64,000 nucleotides of DNA, from assembly GCF_016734905.1 (NCBI RefSeq), contig NZ_JAERPO010000002.1, positions 391,524 to 455,523 of the forward strand, given 5' to 3'. The notes under the pieces are model-generated. The model did not search any database. It saw nothing but the letters and a program-made list of their open reading frames with translations, and was not told where the DNA came from. Positions 9,106 to 19,377 of this stretch are shown piece by piece. Both the position numbers and the translations under genes were made by a program. The DNA is from Sphingopyxis jiangsuensis. Lineage in GTDB: Bacteria; Pseudomonadota; Alphaproteobacteria; Sphingomonadales; Sphingomonadaceae. How positions within the stretch are numbered: the stretch's first letter is position 1; every line of letters begins with the position of its first letter.

Positions 9106-12100
9106 TCACTCCGCAGGTTGCGGCGCCGGTTCGCCATGTGGCCGCGTGTCGTCGCCCTTGCGATAGGTGAGCAGATTCGACGAGAAGAAGCGGCCGAGGC
9201 GCTTTTCGATGCTGTCGGCAAGGCTGAAGCCCGCCGGAACGATCAGCAACGTCAGCACGGTCGAGAGGATCAGGCCGCCGATCACGACGACACCCATCGG
9301 CGCACGCCATGCCCCGTCGCCCGACAGTGACAGCGCGGTCGGGACCATGCCCGCGACCATCGCGACCGTCGTCATGACGATCGGCTGCGCACGCTTGCGG
9401 CCTGCATCGCGCAAGGCTTCGACCTTACCGATCCCCTTGTCCATTTCCTCGATCGCGAAATCGACGAGCAGGATCGAGTTCTTGGCCACGATACCGAGCA
9501 GCATCAGCAGGCCGATATAGACCGGCATCGAAATTTCCATCCCGGTGACAAGCAGCCCGAGCAGGCCGCCGAGGGGCGCGAGGAGCAGCGACGACATGTT
9601 GACCAGCGGCGACAGGAAACGGCGATAGAGCAGCACGAGCGTCGAGAAGACGAGCATCAACCCCGAAATCACCGCGATGATGAAGTTGTTGATCAGCTCC
9701 GCCTGCCATTTCTGATCGCCCTGGATCACCTTGCGGATACCCTGCGGCATATTCTTGACCGACGGCAGCGCGTCGATCTTCTTTTGCCCGTCGCCGGTAA
9801 CGAGTCCCGGCGCCAGATCGGCACCGATGACGATGCGCCGCGTCTGGTTATAACGCCGCAGTTCGGTCGGTCCCGCGCCGAAGCCGATCTGCGCGACCGA
9901 CTTGAGCGGGACCGTGGTGCCGCGCGATGTCGGGACCGGGAGATTCTCGATCGTCGACAAGGCGCGCCGCGAGTCTTCGGAGAGCAGCACGCGGATCGGG
10001 ATCTGGCGATCGGACAGCGAGAATTTGGCAGCATTCTGGTCGATGTCGCCGATCGTCGCGATGCGGATCGTCTGGCTGAGCGCCGCCGTCGTGACGCCCA
10101 GCTCGGCTGCAAGGTCGAGGCGCGGCGTGACGATAATCTCGGGCCGCGGAATGTCGCCCTCGATGCGCGCGCCGCGCAACTCCTTGACGCCTTCCATCTC
10201 CTTGACGATCTGGCGCGCATGGCGTTCGAGCGCGACAGGATCGTCGCCGCCGATGATGAAAGTGATGTCGCGGCCGGAGAAGCCGCCCGACTGGCTCGCG
10301 AAATTCACGCGGGCATCGGGAATCGCCGACATGCGCGGCTGGAGCCCGCGCTCCCACTCGACGCTGCTGAGCTCGCGGTCCTTCTTGAGCGTGATATAGA
10401 CCGACCCTTCGCCGACGCGCACGTCATAGAAGGCATTTTCGACCACATCGTTATTCGAAAGAATCTCGTTGATCTGGTTCGAGATATGCTCGCTCTGGGC
10501 CAGCGTCGATCCGGGCGGCAGCTCATAGCGGACCTGGCTATAGTCGCTGTTGATTGTCGGCTGGAACTGCTGCGGGAGCGTCGCAAACAGGACGATGCTG
10601 AGCGCAAAGGCGCCGAAGCCGATGCCGACGATCCAGACGCGATGGTCGTGCAGCCGCGCATAGGCGCGTTGGAGCATGAATTTGCTCCAGTTGGTCACGC
10701 CGTAACCACGCATGCCCAGAACCCAGGCAAGTGCGCCCAGAATGATGAGCAACAGGCTGGCGGCGAGGAATACGAAGATCGCCGTGAACGGCATCTGCAG
10801 GAGGAAGTACATCGCCGGGTTCGGGCCATCCTGTCCCAGCGGGACCGGCTGGAAATAGGAATAGATGGCGTAAAGCACATAGAGGCCGGCGAACGCGAAC
10901 GGCACGCCGAGATAGGCGAGCTTGGTCGGCCATGCCTCGTAACGCGCACGCACCGCCTTCTGCTTGCTGTTGTCGAGCGTGAAGGTCAGCAGCCGTTCGT
11001 AGCGGTCGATCCACGGTCCGTTGGCATGATCCTGCTCACCCTGCGCGGCGAGGAAATAGGCGGCGATCATCGGCGTGATCATGCGCGCGACGGCCAAGCT
11101 CATCAGCACGGCAAACACGACGGTCATGCCGAACTGGATGAAGAATTGCCCCGAAATGCCCGGCATCAGTGCGACGGGAAGGAAGACTGCGACGATCGAC
11201 ATCGTCGTCGCGACGACCGCAAGACCGATTTCGTCAGCGGCGTCGATCGACGCCTGATAGGCGGTCTTGCCCATGCGCATGTGCCGGACGATATTCTCGA
11301 TCTCGACAATCGCATCGTCGACGAGCACGCCGGCGACAAGGCTGAGCGCTAGCAGCGAAAGGCCGTTGAGCGAAAAGCCCATCATGTCCATGAACCAGAA
11401 GGTCGGGATGGCCGACAACGGGATCGCAAGCGCCGAAATCATCGTCGCGCGCCAGTCGCGCAGGAACAGGAAGACGACAACGACGGCGAGCACTGCGCCC
11501 TCGATCATCGCCGCCATCGAGCTGCGATATTGTTCCTTCGTATATTCGGTGCGTGTGAAGAGGATCTTGAAGTCGACCTTGGGATTGTTCTTCTTGATCT
11601 GCTCCAGCTTCTTCATCGTCTCGTCATGGACGGTGACGTCGGACGCGCCCTTCGCCTTTTCGATCGAGAAAGAGAGCACCTGACGGCCGCGGATCTTCGC
11701 GATGTTGCGCTGTTCGGCATAGCCGTCGGTGACGGCCGCAACGTCGGCAAGACGGATCGTACGACCGCCGCCGATCGAGATGTGCGTTTCGCCGAGCTGG
11801 AAGGCGCTGTCCGCGTTGCCGAGCACGCGCACCGCCTGTTCGGAACCTGCAATTTCGGTGCGTCCGCCCGCGGCGTTTAGGTTCACCTGGCGAAGCTGCT
11901 GGTTCACCTGGCTCGCGGTCAATCCATAGCTTTGCATGCGCGCGGGATCGAGGATGACGCGGATCTCGCGATCGACGCCACCCGAACGGCGAACCTGGCT
12001 CATCCCCGGGATCGAGAGCAATTCCTTGGCGACGGTGTTGTCGACGAACCACGACAGCTGCTCAAGCGTCATGTCCGACGTTTCGACGGCGAAATAGGTG

Positions 12101-12522
12101 ATCGGCCCGCCCGCGATGTCGACGCGAATAACCCGCGGCTCGAGGATGCCGTCGGGCAAGTCGCTGCGGATCTGCGAGATCGCCTGGTTCACATCGTTAT
12201 AGGCGCGGTCAATCGGTGTCCCGATCGCGAACTGCACCATCGTTCGGCTGTTGCCCTCGCTGACATAGGAGGACATTTCGTCGACGCCGCTCACGCTGCG
12301 CACCGCAGCTTCGACGCGTTGCGTCACCTGCGTCTCAAGCTCCGACGGTGCCGCACCCGGTTGCACGACGATGACCTGGACGGCAGGAAATTCGATGTCC
12401 GGATTGTCGTTGACGTCCATCCGGTTGAAGCTGACGACGCCGGCCAGCAGCAACAGAACGAACATGACGATCGGCGGCACCGGATTGCGAATGCACCAGG
12501 CGGAGATGTTACGAAAGCTCAT
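9106..12522 (-). CDS. RND efflux transporter permease (HAE1/AcrB-like) with extra membrane insert
   Basis: A 1138-residue inner-membrane proton-drug antiporter of the AcrB/MexB superfamily. It has the usual N-terminus ([17 protein letters not shown]), the porter domains, and the TM4 block [12 protein letters not shown] with essential acidic residues. It is about 90 residues longer than AcrB. The surplus is a segment encoded at roughly 10690-10920, between the two repeat halves, which reads as two extra hydrophobic helices separated by a Pro/Gly loop. The adaptor gene lies 32 bp upstream on the same strand. No outer-membrane channel gene is adjacent, so a TolC-like protein must be encoded elsewhere. 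Substrates are not predictable. Confidence 0.95.
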   Translation of the reverse strand: MSFRNISAWCIRNPVPPIVMFVLLLLAGVVSFNRMDVNDNPDIEFPAVQVIVVQPGAAPSELETQVTQRVEAAVRSVSGVDEMSSYVSEGNSRTMVQFAIGTPIDRAYNDVNQAISQIRSDLPDGILEPRVIRVDIAGGPITYFAVETSDMTLEQLSWFVDNTVAKELLSIPGMSQVRRSGGVDREIRVILDPARMQSYGLTASQVNQQLRQVNLNAAGGRTEIAGSEQAVRVLGNADSAFQLGETHISIGGGRTIRLADVAAVTDGYAEQRNIAKIRGRQVLSFSIEKAKGASDVTVHDETMKKLEQIKKNNPKVDFKILFTRTEYTKEQYRSSMAAMIEGAVLAVVVVFLFLRDWRATMISALAIPLSAIPTFWFMDMMGFSLNGLSLLALSLVAGVLVDDAIVEIENIVRHMRMGKTAYQASIDAADEIGLAVVATTMSIVAVFLPVALMPGISGQFFIQFGMTVVFAVLMSLAVARMITPMIAAYFLAAQGEQDHANGPWIDRYERLLTFTLDNSKQKAVRARYEAWPTKLAYLGVPFAFAGLYVLYAIYSYFQPVPLGQDGPNPAMYFLLQMPFTAIFVFLAASLLLIILGALAWVLGMRGYGVTNWSKFMLQRAYARLHDHRVWIVGIGFGAFALSIVLFATLPQQFQPTINSDYSQVRYELPPGSTLAQSEHISNQINEILSNNDVVENAFYDVRVGEGSVYITLKKDRELSSVEWERGLQPRMSAIPDARVNFASQSGGFSGRDITFIIGGDDPVALERHARQIVKEMEGVKELRGARIEGDIPRPEIIVTPRLDLAAELGVTTAALSQTIRIATIGDIDQNAAKFSLSDRQIPIRVLLSEDSRRALSTIENLPVPTSRGTTVPLKSVAQIGFGAGPTELRRYNQTRRIVIGADLAPGLVTGDGQKKIDALPSVKNMPQGIRKVIQGDQKWQAELINNFIIAVISGLMLVFSTLVLLYRRFLSPLVNMSSLLLAPLGGLLGLLVTGMEISMPVYIGLLMLLGIVAKNSILLVDFAIEEMDKGIGKVEALRDAGRKRAQPIVMTTVAMVAGMVPTALSLSGDGAWRAPMGVVVIGGLILSTVLTLLIVPAGFSLADSIEKRLGRFFSSNLLTYRKGDDTRPHGEPAPQPAE

Positions 12523-12554
12523 GATTCAAACGCCTTATGTGCCGCGCCGGGCAA

Positions 12555-13823
12555 TTATCGCGAAGATTTCTGGACGACGGGTTTGACCTTCTCGCCCGGG
12601 TTCAGGAACGCACCCGCGAGTGCGACGACCTTTTCGGTGCCGGTCAGCCCGGACGCAATCGAAACGCCGCGATCGCTGACCGCGCCGATCTTGACCGGAC
12701 GGCGAGCGATCGTGTCATTCTGATCGACGATCAGGACATAATTGCCCTCGGGACCGCTCAGCACGGCGCTTTCGGGAAGCAACGGCAATTCGGCCGTTCC
12801 CGACACCAACCGCGCGTCGGCAAAGCCGCCGGGGCGCAGCGCGTCGCTATAGGGAACCGCGATGCGCACCATGCCCTGGCGCGATTCGGCGTTCACTATC
12901 GGAGACACCTGCCAGACCTGCCCCGATATTTTCAGGTCGGTGCCGACGGGAGTCACGGTCGCGCGCGTACCGACCTTCACCTTCTGCAGGTCGGCCTCGG
13001 CCATTTGCGCAAGCATTTCCATTTCGCCGCCGCGCGCCATGCGGAAAAGCACACCGCTGCCCGCGCCAACGACCTGTCCGGGTTCGACCTGACGCGTGAG
13101 TACCAGCCCCGCAGCCGGGGCAACGATGTTGAGCCGACCGTTGCGTGCCGTCGCTTCGGCATATTGCGCCTGCGCGACGCGGACGCGCGCGTTGGCGGCG
13201 TCGCGGGTAGCGCGCTTGCGGTCCATGTCGGCCTTTGAAATGAAGCCGCGCGAAACGAGCGCTTCGGCGCGCTCCAACTCTGCCTGCGCCAGGTTCGCGT
13301 CCGCCTGCGCGACGCGGATCGAGGCCGCGAGGCTCGCCGCCTGCTGCGCCTGAACCGACCGGTCGATCACCGCGAGCGTCTGGCCGGCGCCGACCCACTG
13401 GCCGGGTTCGACGAGCACGCGTTGCACTTGGCCGCCCTCGCCCGCAACGCCGACGGGCATTTCGCGCCGCGCGGCTATTGTTCCGGTCGCCGCAATGGCA
13501 GCCTCGACCGAAACGCGCCCGGGGATGACGACGGTGACGCTCGGCGTGCTAGCAGCCTCGCCGGCCCCATCGGCCCCCGCTGCGGCGCCGTCCTTGCCGT
13601 GCGTGAAGGCGTACCAGGCGGCGACGAGCGCCAACCCGATCAACACCAGCGCGATAATCAGTCTCGTCCGCTTCCGACGGCTGTCGGTTTCCTCGTAAAA
13701 GCTTTGCGTCCCCGCCAGGCTGTCCATCGAATCCACTTTCCGCTCGTAGTTCACGTCGAATCCTCTTCTGCCGACGGCAGCAGCCGGGACGTTGTCGCTG
13801 CGCGACATCCCATTCCGGCCCAC
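12555..13823 (-). CDS. RND efflux periplasmic adaptor subunit
   Basis: A membrane-fusion protein of about 422 residues that bridges the RND pump and an outer-membrane channel. A single N-terminal membrane segment (LIIALVLIGLALVAAWYAF) is followed by a lipoyl half-motif (VLVEPGQWVGAGQTLAVID), a long alpha-hairpin rich in Ala/Gln/Arg, the second lipoyl half (IVAPAAGLVLTRQVEPGQVVG) and beta-barrel domains. It starts the pump operon. The exact start is uncertain: internal Mets at residues 6 and 33 are plausible and would shorten the cytoplasmic tail without affecting the core. Confidence 0.93.
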   Translation of the reverse strand: MGRNGMSRSDNVPAAAVGRRGFDVNYERKVDSMDSLAGTQSFYEETDSRRKRTRLIIALVLIGLALVAAWYAFTHGKDGAAAGADGAGEAASTPSVTVVIPGRVSVEAAIAATGTIAARREMPVGVAGEGGQVQRVLVEPGQWVGAGQTLAVIDRSVQAQQAASLAASIRVAQADANLAQAELERAEALVSRGFISKADMDRKRATRDAANARVRVAQAQYAEATARNGRLNIVAPAAGLVLTRQVEPGQVVGAGSGVLFRMARGGEMEMLAQMAEADLQKVKVGTRATVTPVGTDLKISGQVWQVSPIVNAESRQGMVRIAVPYSDALRPGGFADARLVSGTAELPLLPESAVLSGPEGNYVLIVDQNDTIARRPVKIGAVSDRGVSIASGLTGTEKVVALAGAFLNPGEKVKPVVQKSSR

Positions 13824-14035
13824 ACGACGGAAGCGATCCCGTCGAAGGTGTATTACCCCATTATATCACTAGTGGCAAGAGGGCGAAACACCGCCGCTCC
13901 CCCGGTCCGTCCAGCGAGGCGGCATAGGCAAGTTCCGATATAATTTCCATAGGCTAGCCAACGAAAAGGGCGGCGCACCCTGCGGTGGCCGCCCCGTTCG
14001 CGCGAACCGGTCTTGCCGGCCTCTGGCGCCCGCCG

Positions 14036-14308
14036 TCAGCGAACGCGACCGCGCCGTATCAGATTGACGATCGCAAGCAGCACCACCGCCCCCAGAAACG
14101 CCGTGAGCAGCGTCATCGGATCAAAGGCATCGCCACGCAGATGTCCACCACCCAGAAAGCTTCCGAACAGGAAACGCCCCAGAATGGATCCGATACCACC
14201 GACGATGATATTCAGGAAAATTCCCTGCTGGGCATCGGTTTTCATGACGATGCTCGCCAGCCAACCGATAATCCCGCCCATGATGATTGCGATAATCCAA
14301 GTAAGCAT
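14036..14308 (-). CDS. GlsB/YeaQ/YmgE family membrane protein, copy 1
   Basis: About 90 residues, starting at MLTWIIAIIMGGIIGWLAS. Three hydrophobic helices contain the family glycine-rich motifs (IIGWLASIVMKTDAQQG, IVGGIGSILG) and the protein ends in a short basic tail RRGRVR. YeaQ/YmgE proteins are small inner-membrane proteins linked to stress or stationary-phase responses; their mechanism is unknown. It is 95 bp downstream of a close paralogue on the same strand, so both probably form one transcript. Confidence 0.88.
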   Translation of the reverse strand: MLTWIIAIIMGGIIGWLASIVMKTDAQQGIFLNIIVGGIGSILGRFLFGSFLGGGHLRGDAFDPMTLLTAFLGAVVLLAIVNLIRRGRVR

Positions 14309-14403
14309 GTGATGACCCCCTACGATCATTGCGGATGCCCGACTTTGCAGGCGAATGAATGCTAACCCAAAAGATCACGCGCGACCAGCGCGCCGGGCAA
14401 CCG

Positions 14404-14667
14404 TCACCGAACGCGACCGCGGCGCACCATGTTGACGATCGCGAGAAGCACGAGCGCACCGATAAAGGCCCACAGCAGCCCGATCGGATTGAACGAGCTC
14501 AATGTCGCGCCCATGCCGAACATGCCGCCCAGGATATTGCCCAGGAAAGCGCCGACGACACCGACGACGATGTTCAGCAATATTCCTTGCTGCGCATCAG
14601 TGCGCATGACGATGCTCGCCAGCCAGCCGATAATCCCGCCGACAATCAAGGTGATGATAATACCCAT
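14404..14667 (-). CDS. GlsB/YeaQ/YmgE family membrane protein, copy 2
   Basis: About 87 residues, from MGIIITLIVGGIIGWLASIV to MVRRGRVR. The start is fixed by AAAGGAAAT a few bases upstream; the longer open frame has a non-membrane arginine-rich extension that looks untranslated. It shares the IIGWLASIVMrTDAQQGI core and the identical C-terminal RRGRVR with copy 1, indicating tandem duplication with divergence in the middle helix. A three-helix inner-membrane topology is expected. Confidence 0.88.
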   Translation of the reverse strand: MGIIITLIVGGIIGWLASIVMRTDAQQGILLNIVVGVVGAFLGNILGGMFGMGATLSSFNPIGLLWAFIGALVLLAIVNMVRRGRVR

Positions 14668-15584
14668 TAGATTTCCTTTCCGAACCCGCAACGGCGCGAC
14701 CGGCCGCCGGTTTGCTGGACGCATCGTCGCGCCCCGACATCGTTCGAACGATGGAAATATAATCGAGCGGATGGGAAAAGGTTCCCGGTCAACGTCACTT
14801 GCCGCTGACCGGGAAGAGGAGGATCGGTTCCGGTCGGGGAACGTCTCCGGGTCGCAAGAAGGGTTTTAGGGCACACAATGCGACGCCGTTGTGACGGCTG
14901 TCACTCGTTCGGCATTTTTTTCGTAAAGTATGGATTCAGGCGATACCAGCGCTTCGCACAGCGACCTCCATCGCGGGAAGCGCATACGAAATGGGGGCCG
15001 GCATCGCTGCCAACCCCCACTATCCGGTGTCGTTCCACGCATCCCCGTGCCGCTTCATCCCGGTCCGCCTCTCTTGCGATCGGCAGCCCGCCAAATGATG
15101 CGCCCCGGCGCGCGCCGGAACAATCCGGCGACGGTTTGGTCGGCCCCCTTTCGGGGGCCGGCCGCACCTGGAAAGCCCTTCATCATCTCGTCATTGCGTC
15201 TGCCGAAACAGTCGCTTTTCAAGCGATGGACTGCTTTCCTGTCCGATCGGGTTCGCCTCAACTCGTGGGAATCGCTGCGTTCCGTGATCGGGTCACCGGA
15301 TGACTTCCTCGTCGATCTGGCCCGTTCTCTTCCGGCTAGTCTTGCAACTACCCTTCGTTTCCCGGCGATCCGACGTCTCTGTCGTCCGATGATTTGAAGC
15401 TGACATGAAGGGCCCGGTCCACCAACAAAAATCGGCGCATTTTTTCACTCGGCCGATGCTTAATTGTGGATAAGTCCGGCAGTTGCAACAAGCAGATTCC
15501 CTGCAGCATTTTTGTAACAAGGGTGCAGCATTTTTTGACTCGGATTCGAGAATTGTGGCGCCCCCTCTTGTGCCCGCGCCGCGT
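14668..15584. other. 917-bp gene-free gap with hairpin and CATTTTTT repeats
   Basis: No reading frame here has credible codon use, start signals or family resemblance. Visible structure includes a perfect 8-bp stem (CGGCCCCC/GGGGGCCG) at 15141-15160 and several near copies of a GCATTTTTT word next to ACTCG, at about 14904-14922, 15434-15458, 15507-15515 and 15524-15541. The last 180 bp are markedly A+T-richer than the rest. It could hold a small RNA or be the residue of a lost gene; nothing more specific can be supported. Confidence 0.4.
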
Positions 15585-16898
15585 TCACACGGCCGGAAGA
15601 ATGCTGCACCGCGACTCGAGTCGCACGAAGGTGGGCCGTTCAAGCGCGATCTCCGCTAGTGCAAGAAGCCGATCGACCAGCGCTAAAAGCATCGCACGAC
15701 GTTCCGCGTTCGCCGCCGCAGGCAACATGCTCTCGACAATGCCGATGAACTTTGCCGCCGCCACGTCGCTTGAGGCCACGGATCGCAATGCCGAGCCAAA
15801 CCCTCGTTCGAGATAATGGTTGAATCCGTCGGCAACAGGTTTGACCCTGGTCCTGTCATAATCGTCCTGCTCGGGGCCGCGGTCGAGACTGCGTCTTGAA
15901 AGTTCGGCAGTGGCAGCCCCGAGCCAGTCGAGCGCGGCAATCGCGGTAAAAGGATCATTTATGCCTGGCGACAGGGCACGCAGCGCAATCTCGACCAATT
16001 CGTCGATCATATAATCGATGTCCTGATGCGGAGAGCGGCTGGAGCCTATCGCAAAGCATCCGCGCAGCTTTTCTTCGGTCTCGTCATCAAGATCGGGACC
16101 ACGCCAGTGCAACAGGGTCACTGCACCGTGCACGAAGTCGCCCGTGCGCAGCGGCAGGCCGACCACTGCACCATGCTTTTCGGCGATGGCGTCGAGCGTC
16201 GCAAAATCGATCAGCGTAATATAGCCATGATCGGCCGCGATGACCGGCGTTCCGTTGAGCGGTTCCTGCACATGCTCGGCGTCGCCCGACTTGGGGAAGC
16301 GGCCTTTTATCGAGGCGATGAGGCGGCAACCGATCTGTTCAATGACCTTGTTTATGCGGATGCTCGAGGGAATATGATGGAGCAAGTAAACCAGCACCAC
16401 GACCGAAATCATCGTGAGGCCAAAGGCCACGAGGATCGAAAGCTGGGGCACGAATCCCGGTGTCGACGTCCCGACAGCGCCGCCCAGTGATATCGCTTCC
16501 TCATCCTCGCCGCGGACGACACGCAGCACGAGCAGGGCGTGCACAAAGGTCGCAATAAAGACGGCAAGCGAAAGCTGGTTGCCACGATCCTCCATGAAAT
16601 TGGTGAGCAAACGCGGCCCATAGGTGCCCGACGCATAGGCGACTGCCGCGATGGTGATGGAAAACACCGTCGCTGCGACACCGATCATCGATGCGGCAAT
16701 CAACGAAAGGAGCGCCCGCGCGCCCTGGGGGCGCGATGGCGTCAGCCAGTCGACGCGTGACAATATTTCCGCTGCACCGTTGCGGTCAAACCAGATCGTC
16801 GTGGACGATACCAGGACCGCACCCAGGGCAAACAGCGCGGGGTAAAACCAATAGCTGGCGTTGATTGCTTCCCATAGGGCACGGAGACGGACGATCAC
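15585..16898 (-). CDS. DUF2254 family membrane protein
   Basis: A 437-residue protein of the DUF2254 family. The N-terminal half has four hydrophobic helices, with family blocks YWFYPALFALGAVLVS, AATVFSITIAAVAYASGTYGPRLL and FIATFVHALLVLRVVRG. The C-terminal half is soluble and includes ISPGINDPFTA-like text (ALSPGINDPFTAIAALDWL). Translation starts at GTG (16896-16898) preceded by GGGAGGGG. Function is unknown in the family. It is 30 bp upstream of nothing co-directional; nadA on the same strand ends at 16929, so nadA and this gene may be co-transcribed. Confidence 0.88.
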   Translation of the reverse strand: MIVRLRALWEAINASYWFYPALFALGAVLVSSTTIWFDRNGAAEILSRVDWLTPSRPQGARALLSLIAASMIGVAATVFSITIAAVAYASGTYGPRLLTNFMEDRGNQLSLAVFIATFVHALLVLRVVRGEDEEAISLGGAVGTSTPGFVPQLSILVAFGLTMISVVVLVYLLHHIPSSIRINKVIEQIGCRLIASIKGRFPKSGDAEHVQEPLNGTPVIAADHGYITLIDFATLDAIAEKHGAVVGLPLRTGDFVHGAVTLLHWRGPDLDDETEEKLRGCFAIGSSRSPHQDIDYMIDELVEIALRALSPGINDPFTAIAALDWLGAATAELSRRSLDRGPEQDDYDRTRVKPVADGFNHYLERGFGSALRSVASSDVAAAKFIGIVESMLPAAANAERRAMLLALVDRLLALAEIALERPTFVRLESRCSILPAV

Positions 16899-16928
16899 CT
16901 CGCCCCTCCCGCGAACCTGTCGTTACCG

Positions 16929-17927
16929 TCAGGCCGGCGCGCGCGCACCCAGATCGCCCTTGCCGATCGTCCCCGATGCCATTTCGAGCATCCGGTCGAG
17001 GCTTTTCTTGGCGCCGAGCCGTAGCTCCTCGTCAAGCTCGATGCGCGGCTCGAGGTCGCGAAGCGCAAAATAGAGCTTCTCCATCGTATTGAGCGCCATA
17101 TAGGGGCAGATGTTGCAGTTGCAGTTCCCGTCCGCCCCCGGCGCACCGATGAACTTCTTTTCGGGCAGCGCCTTTTCCATCTGGTGGATGATGTGCGGCT
17201 CGGTCGCGACGATCAGCGTGTCGCCGGGGAAACTTTTCGCAAATTGCAGGATGCCGCTCGTCGACCCGACATAGTCGGCGTGGTCGATTATGTGCGGCGG
17301 ACATTCGGGGTGCGCCGCAACCGGCGCGTCCGGATGCTGCGCCTTCAGCTTCAACAGTTCGGTTTCGCTGAACGCTTCGTGGACGATGCACACGCCCGGC
17401 CAGAGCAGCATGTCGCGCCCGAACTTGCGATTGAGATAGCCGCCGAGGTGCCGGTCGGGGCCAAAGATGATCTTCTGGCTTTCGGGGATCTGGCTGATGA
17501 TCGTCTCGGCGCTCGACGATGTGACGATAATGTCGGAGAGCGCCTTCACCGCGGCCGAGCAGTTGATATAGGTCAGCGCGATATGATCGGGATGCTGCTC
17601 GCGAAACCGCTTGAACTGCTCGGGCGGGCAGCTGTCCTCGAGGCTGCATCCCGCGTCCATGTCAGGCAGCACGACAATCTTTTCCGGCGACAAAATCTTC
17701 GCCGTTTCGGCCATGAACTTGACGCCGCAAAACGCGATGACGTCGGCGTCGGTCTCAGCCGCCTTGCGCGAGAGCTCCAGGCTGTCGCCAACGAAGTCCG
17801 CCAGGTCCTGGATCTCGGGCTTCTGGTAATAATGCGCAAGGATGACCGCGTTGCGATCCTTACGCAGCCGGTCGATTTCGGCGCGCAAATCGACGCCGGA
17901 CAGATTTTCGCGGACGGGAGCAGTCAT
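16929..17927 (-). CDS. nadA: Quinolinate synthase A
   Basis: A 332-residue NadA, the [4Fe-4S] enzyme that condenses iminoaspartate with dihydroxyacetone phosphate to give quinolinate in de novo NAD synthesis. Family blocks include ILAHYYQKPEIQDLADFVGDS, AFCGVKFMAETAKIL with its cluster cysteine, YINCSAAVKAL, and the C-terminal GNCNCNICPYMALNT with further cysteines. AAGGAAAG precedes the ATG. Its usual partners nadB and nadC are not in this window. It is cytoplasmic and oxygen sensitive in characterised relatives. Confidence 0.96.
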   Translation of the reverse strand: MTAPVRENLSGVDLRAEIDRLRKDRNAVILAHYYQKPEIQDLADFVGDSLELSRKAAETDADVIAFCGVKFMAETAKILSPEKIVVLPDMDAGCSLEDSCPPEQFKRFREQHPDHIALTYINCSAAVKALSDIIVTSSSAETIISQIPESQKIIFGPDRHLGGYLNRKFGRDMLLWPGVCIVHEAFSETELLKLKAQHPDAPVAAHPECPPHIIDHADYVGSTSGILQFAKSFPGDTLIVATEPHIIHQMEKALPEKKFIGAPGADGNCNCNICPYMALNTMEKLYFALRDLEPRIELDEELRLGAKKSLDRMLEMASGTIGKGDLGARAPA

Positions 17928-18001
17928 GGTCTTTCCTTATCGGGGCCGTTGCCCGGCACGTCCCTACACGGCGCCGCGCCAGAGGGCAATTCGGGACGGA
18001 A

Positions 18002-18715
18002 TCACCCCCCCGAAAGCCCCGCAGCCAGCGCTTGAACCGGCGGCAACATCGGCACCATATAGATGGTGAGCCGGACCAGGATGACAAGCAGCGCGACGAT
18101 CTTGGTCGCACTATGCACGTGTCCGAACGTTCGCCGGTCATGCAGCGCGATCAGCCCCACCGCCGCAAGCTGGATGATCGCGATAGGCAGATCCCACCAC
18201 CCGATCATCAGCGGCATCGGCAGCAGACGCCCGAGCGCAGGTTCGAGCAGCATTATCGCCGATCCGATCATGAAGCGCCGGTGCCAGTCGGTCCTGCTCC
18301 GGTGGGCGACGGCCGCCCATACCAGCCCCCCAAAAGCGAGCAGCTCCACCGAGACGAGGACAAGGAAATAGTGAGGGGTGAAAAAGGGCGGGAGCCGCCC
18401 CGCCGCGATCACCGATATACCCACATAAAAGCCCAGCCCCACGACAAGCATCGAAAGGGCAACGCCAAGCCGTCCGAGCCGGCGGTGCATCGCCATATCG
18501 CCCTGCCGCACCAGGCGCGGCTGCACGACGAGCAACGCGAGCCATGCGAGCATCGCCAAACCGTGGAAGTGGGTCGACAGCGGCACGCCGAACGGATCGA
18601 CAAAGCCACGCAGTGCAAACTGCGCGAAACCGAACAGGATAAGCAGCGCGAGGCCAAGCGCCATGCGCTCCCAAAAGCTTTCCGTAATCGCTGCGTCGCT
18701 TGTCGTCGTCGCCAT
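18002..18715 (-). CDS. Polytopic membrane protein, unknown function
   Basis: About 237 residues with roughly seven hydrophobic helices, starting at MATTTSDAAITESFW. Histidines recur at helix ends (STHFHGLAMLAWLALL, DMAMHRRLGRLG, FTPHYFLVLVS, DWHRRFMIG, HVHSATK), which could suggest haem or metal ligation in the membrane, but no family signature is certain. It somewhat resembles DUF2306-type proteins. It lies between nadA and the DUF4230 gene on the same strand with moderate spacing. Confidence 0.72.
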   Translation of the reverse strand: MATTTSDAAITESFWERMALGLALLILFGFAQFALRGFVDPFGVPLSTHFHGLAMLAWLALLVVQPRLVRQGDMAMHRRLGRLGVALSMLVVGLGFYVGISVIAAGRLPPFFTPHYFLVLVSVELLAFGGLVWAAVAHRSRTDWHRRFMIGSAIMLLEPALGRLLPMPLMIGWWDLPIAIIQLAAVGLIALHDRRTFGHVHSATKIVALLVILVRLTIYMVPMLPPVQALAAGLSGG

Positions 18716-18771
18716 AATCACCCCCTCATTTGGCGGCGGTATAGCGCATCGGGACGGTCGGAGAAAGGCGC

Positions 18772-19377
18772 TCAGCGCTCGCTAAAGCGTGCAGTCACCG
18801 TCGCGTCGATGCCGGCGGCCTTCAGCGGCATCGCGAAGCTCTGCTCAATGGCCGAGCGCGCGGCCGCTTCGGCGAGGCGCATCGGGGTTGCGCTCTTCGC
18901 CTGCTTGATCAGTTCGGCCTGCCCCGCCTTGCGATTGGCGGCGTCGAGCGACGCTTCGGCGTCGGTGATCGCAAGCAGGATTTCGCCATCGCGAAACTCG
19001 CTGATCGCATCGATGTCGATTTCGGGACCAGCGAGACGCAGCGGCGGGAGCGTCACCGTCAGCCGGCGAGCCGTCTCGTCCCAGTCGAGGTCAGAGGACT
19101 GCAGCTTCGCCAGATCGAGTTCGTAGCGTACCGTCCCCGGCATAATCAGCGTCTTCTTTGCGCTGAGGCCAAGACGGCTCTGGCTCGACGTCACCACCGC
19201 GACATAGCGTGCGGTGAAGGGAACGAGCACATTCTGCTCGCGCAACCCTTCGAGGCTCGCGGCGACAACGGTCTCGGGCTCATAGCCCTTTTGCCAGCCG
19301 CTCCACGCCCGCCAGCCGAGAAAGATCGCGAGCAGGAGAAGCGCGACGACAGTTATGCGAAAAAGGTCGCGCCTCAT
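18772..19377 (-). CDS. DUF4230 domain protein
   Basis: A 201-residue membrane-anchored protein. One N-terminal helix (LFRITVVALLLLAIFLGW) is followed by a domain with LVPFTARYVAVVTS, TLIMPGTVRYELDLAKL and LTVTLPPLRLAGPEID, characteristic of DUF4230. The bulk should be periplasmic. Its 5' end overlaps the stop of the upstream MBL-fold gene by 4 bp, so the two are translationally coupled. Function is unknown. Confidence 0.85.
   Translation of the reverse strand: MRRDLFRITVVALLLLAIFLGWRAWSGWQKGYEPETVVAASLEGLREQNVLVPFTARYVAVVTSSQSRLGLSAKKTLIMPGTVRYELDLAKLQSSDLDWDETARRLTVTLPPLRLAGPEIDIDAISEFRDGEILLAITDAEASLDAANRKAGQAELIKQAKSATPMRLAEAAARSAIEQSFAMPLKAAGIDATVTARFSER

Noticed and set aside
9784-11352. 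522-codon plus-strand frame opposite the RND pump
   Set aside because: It is the complementary shadow of a fully conserved pump gene and has no family resemblance.
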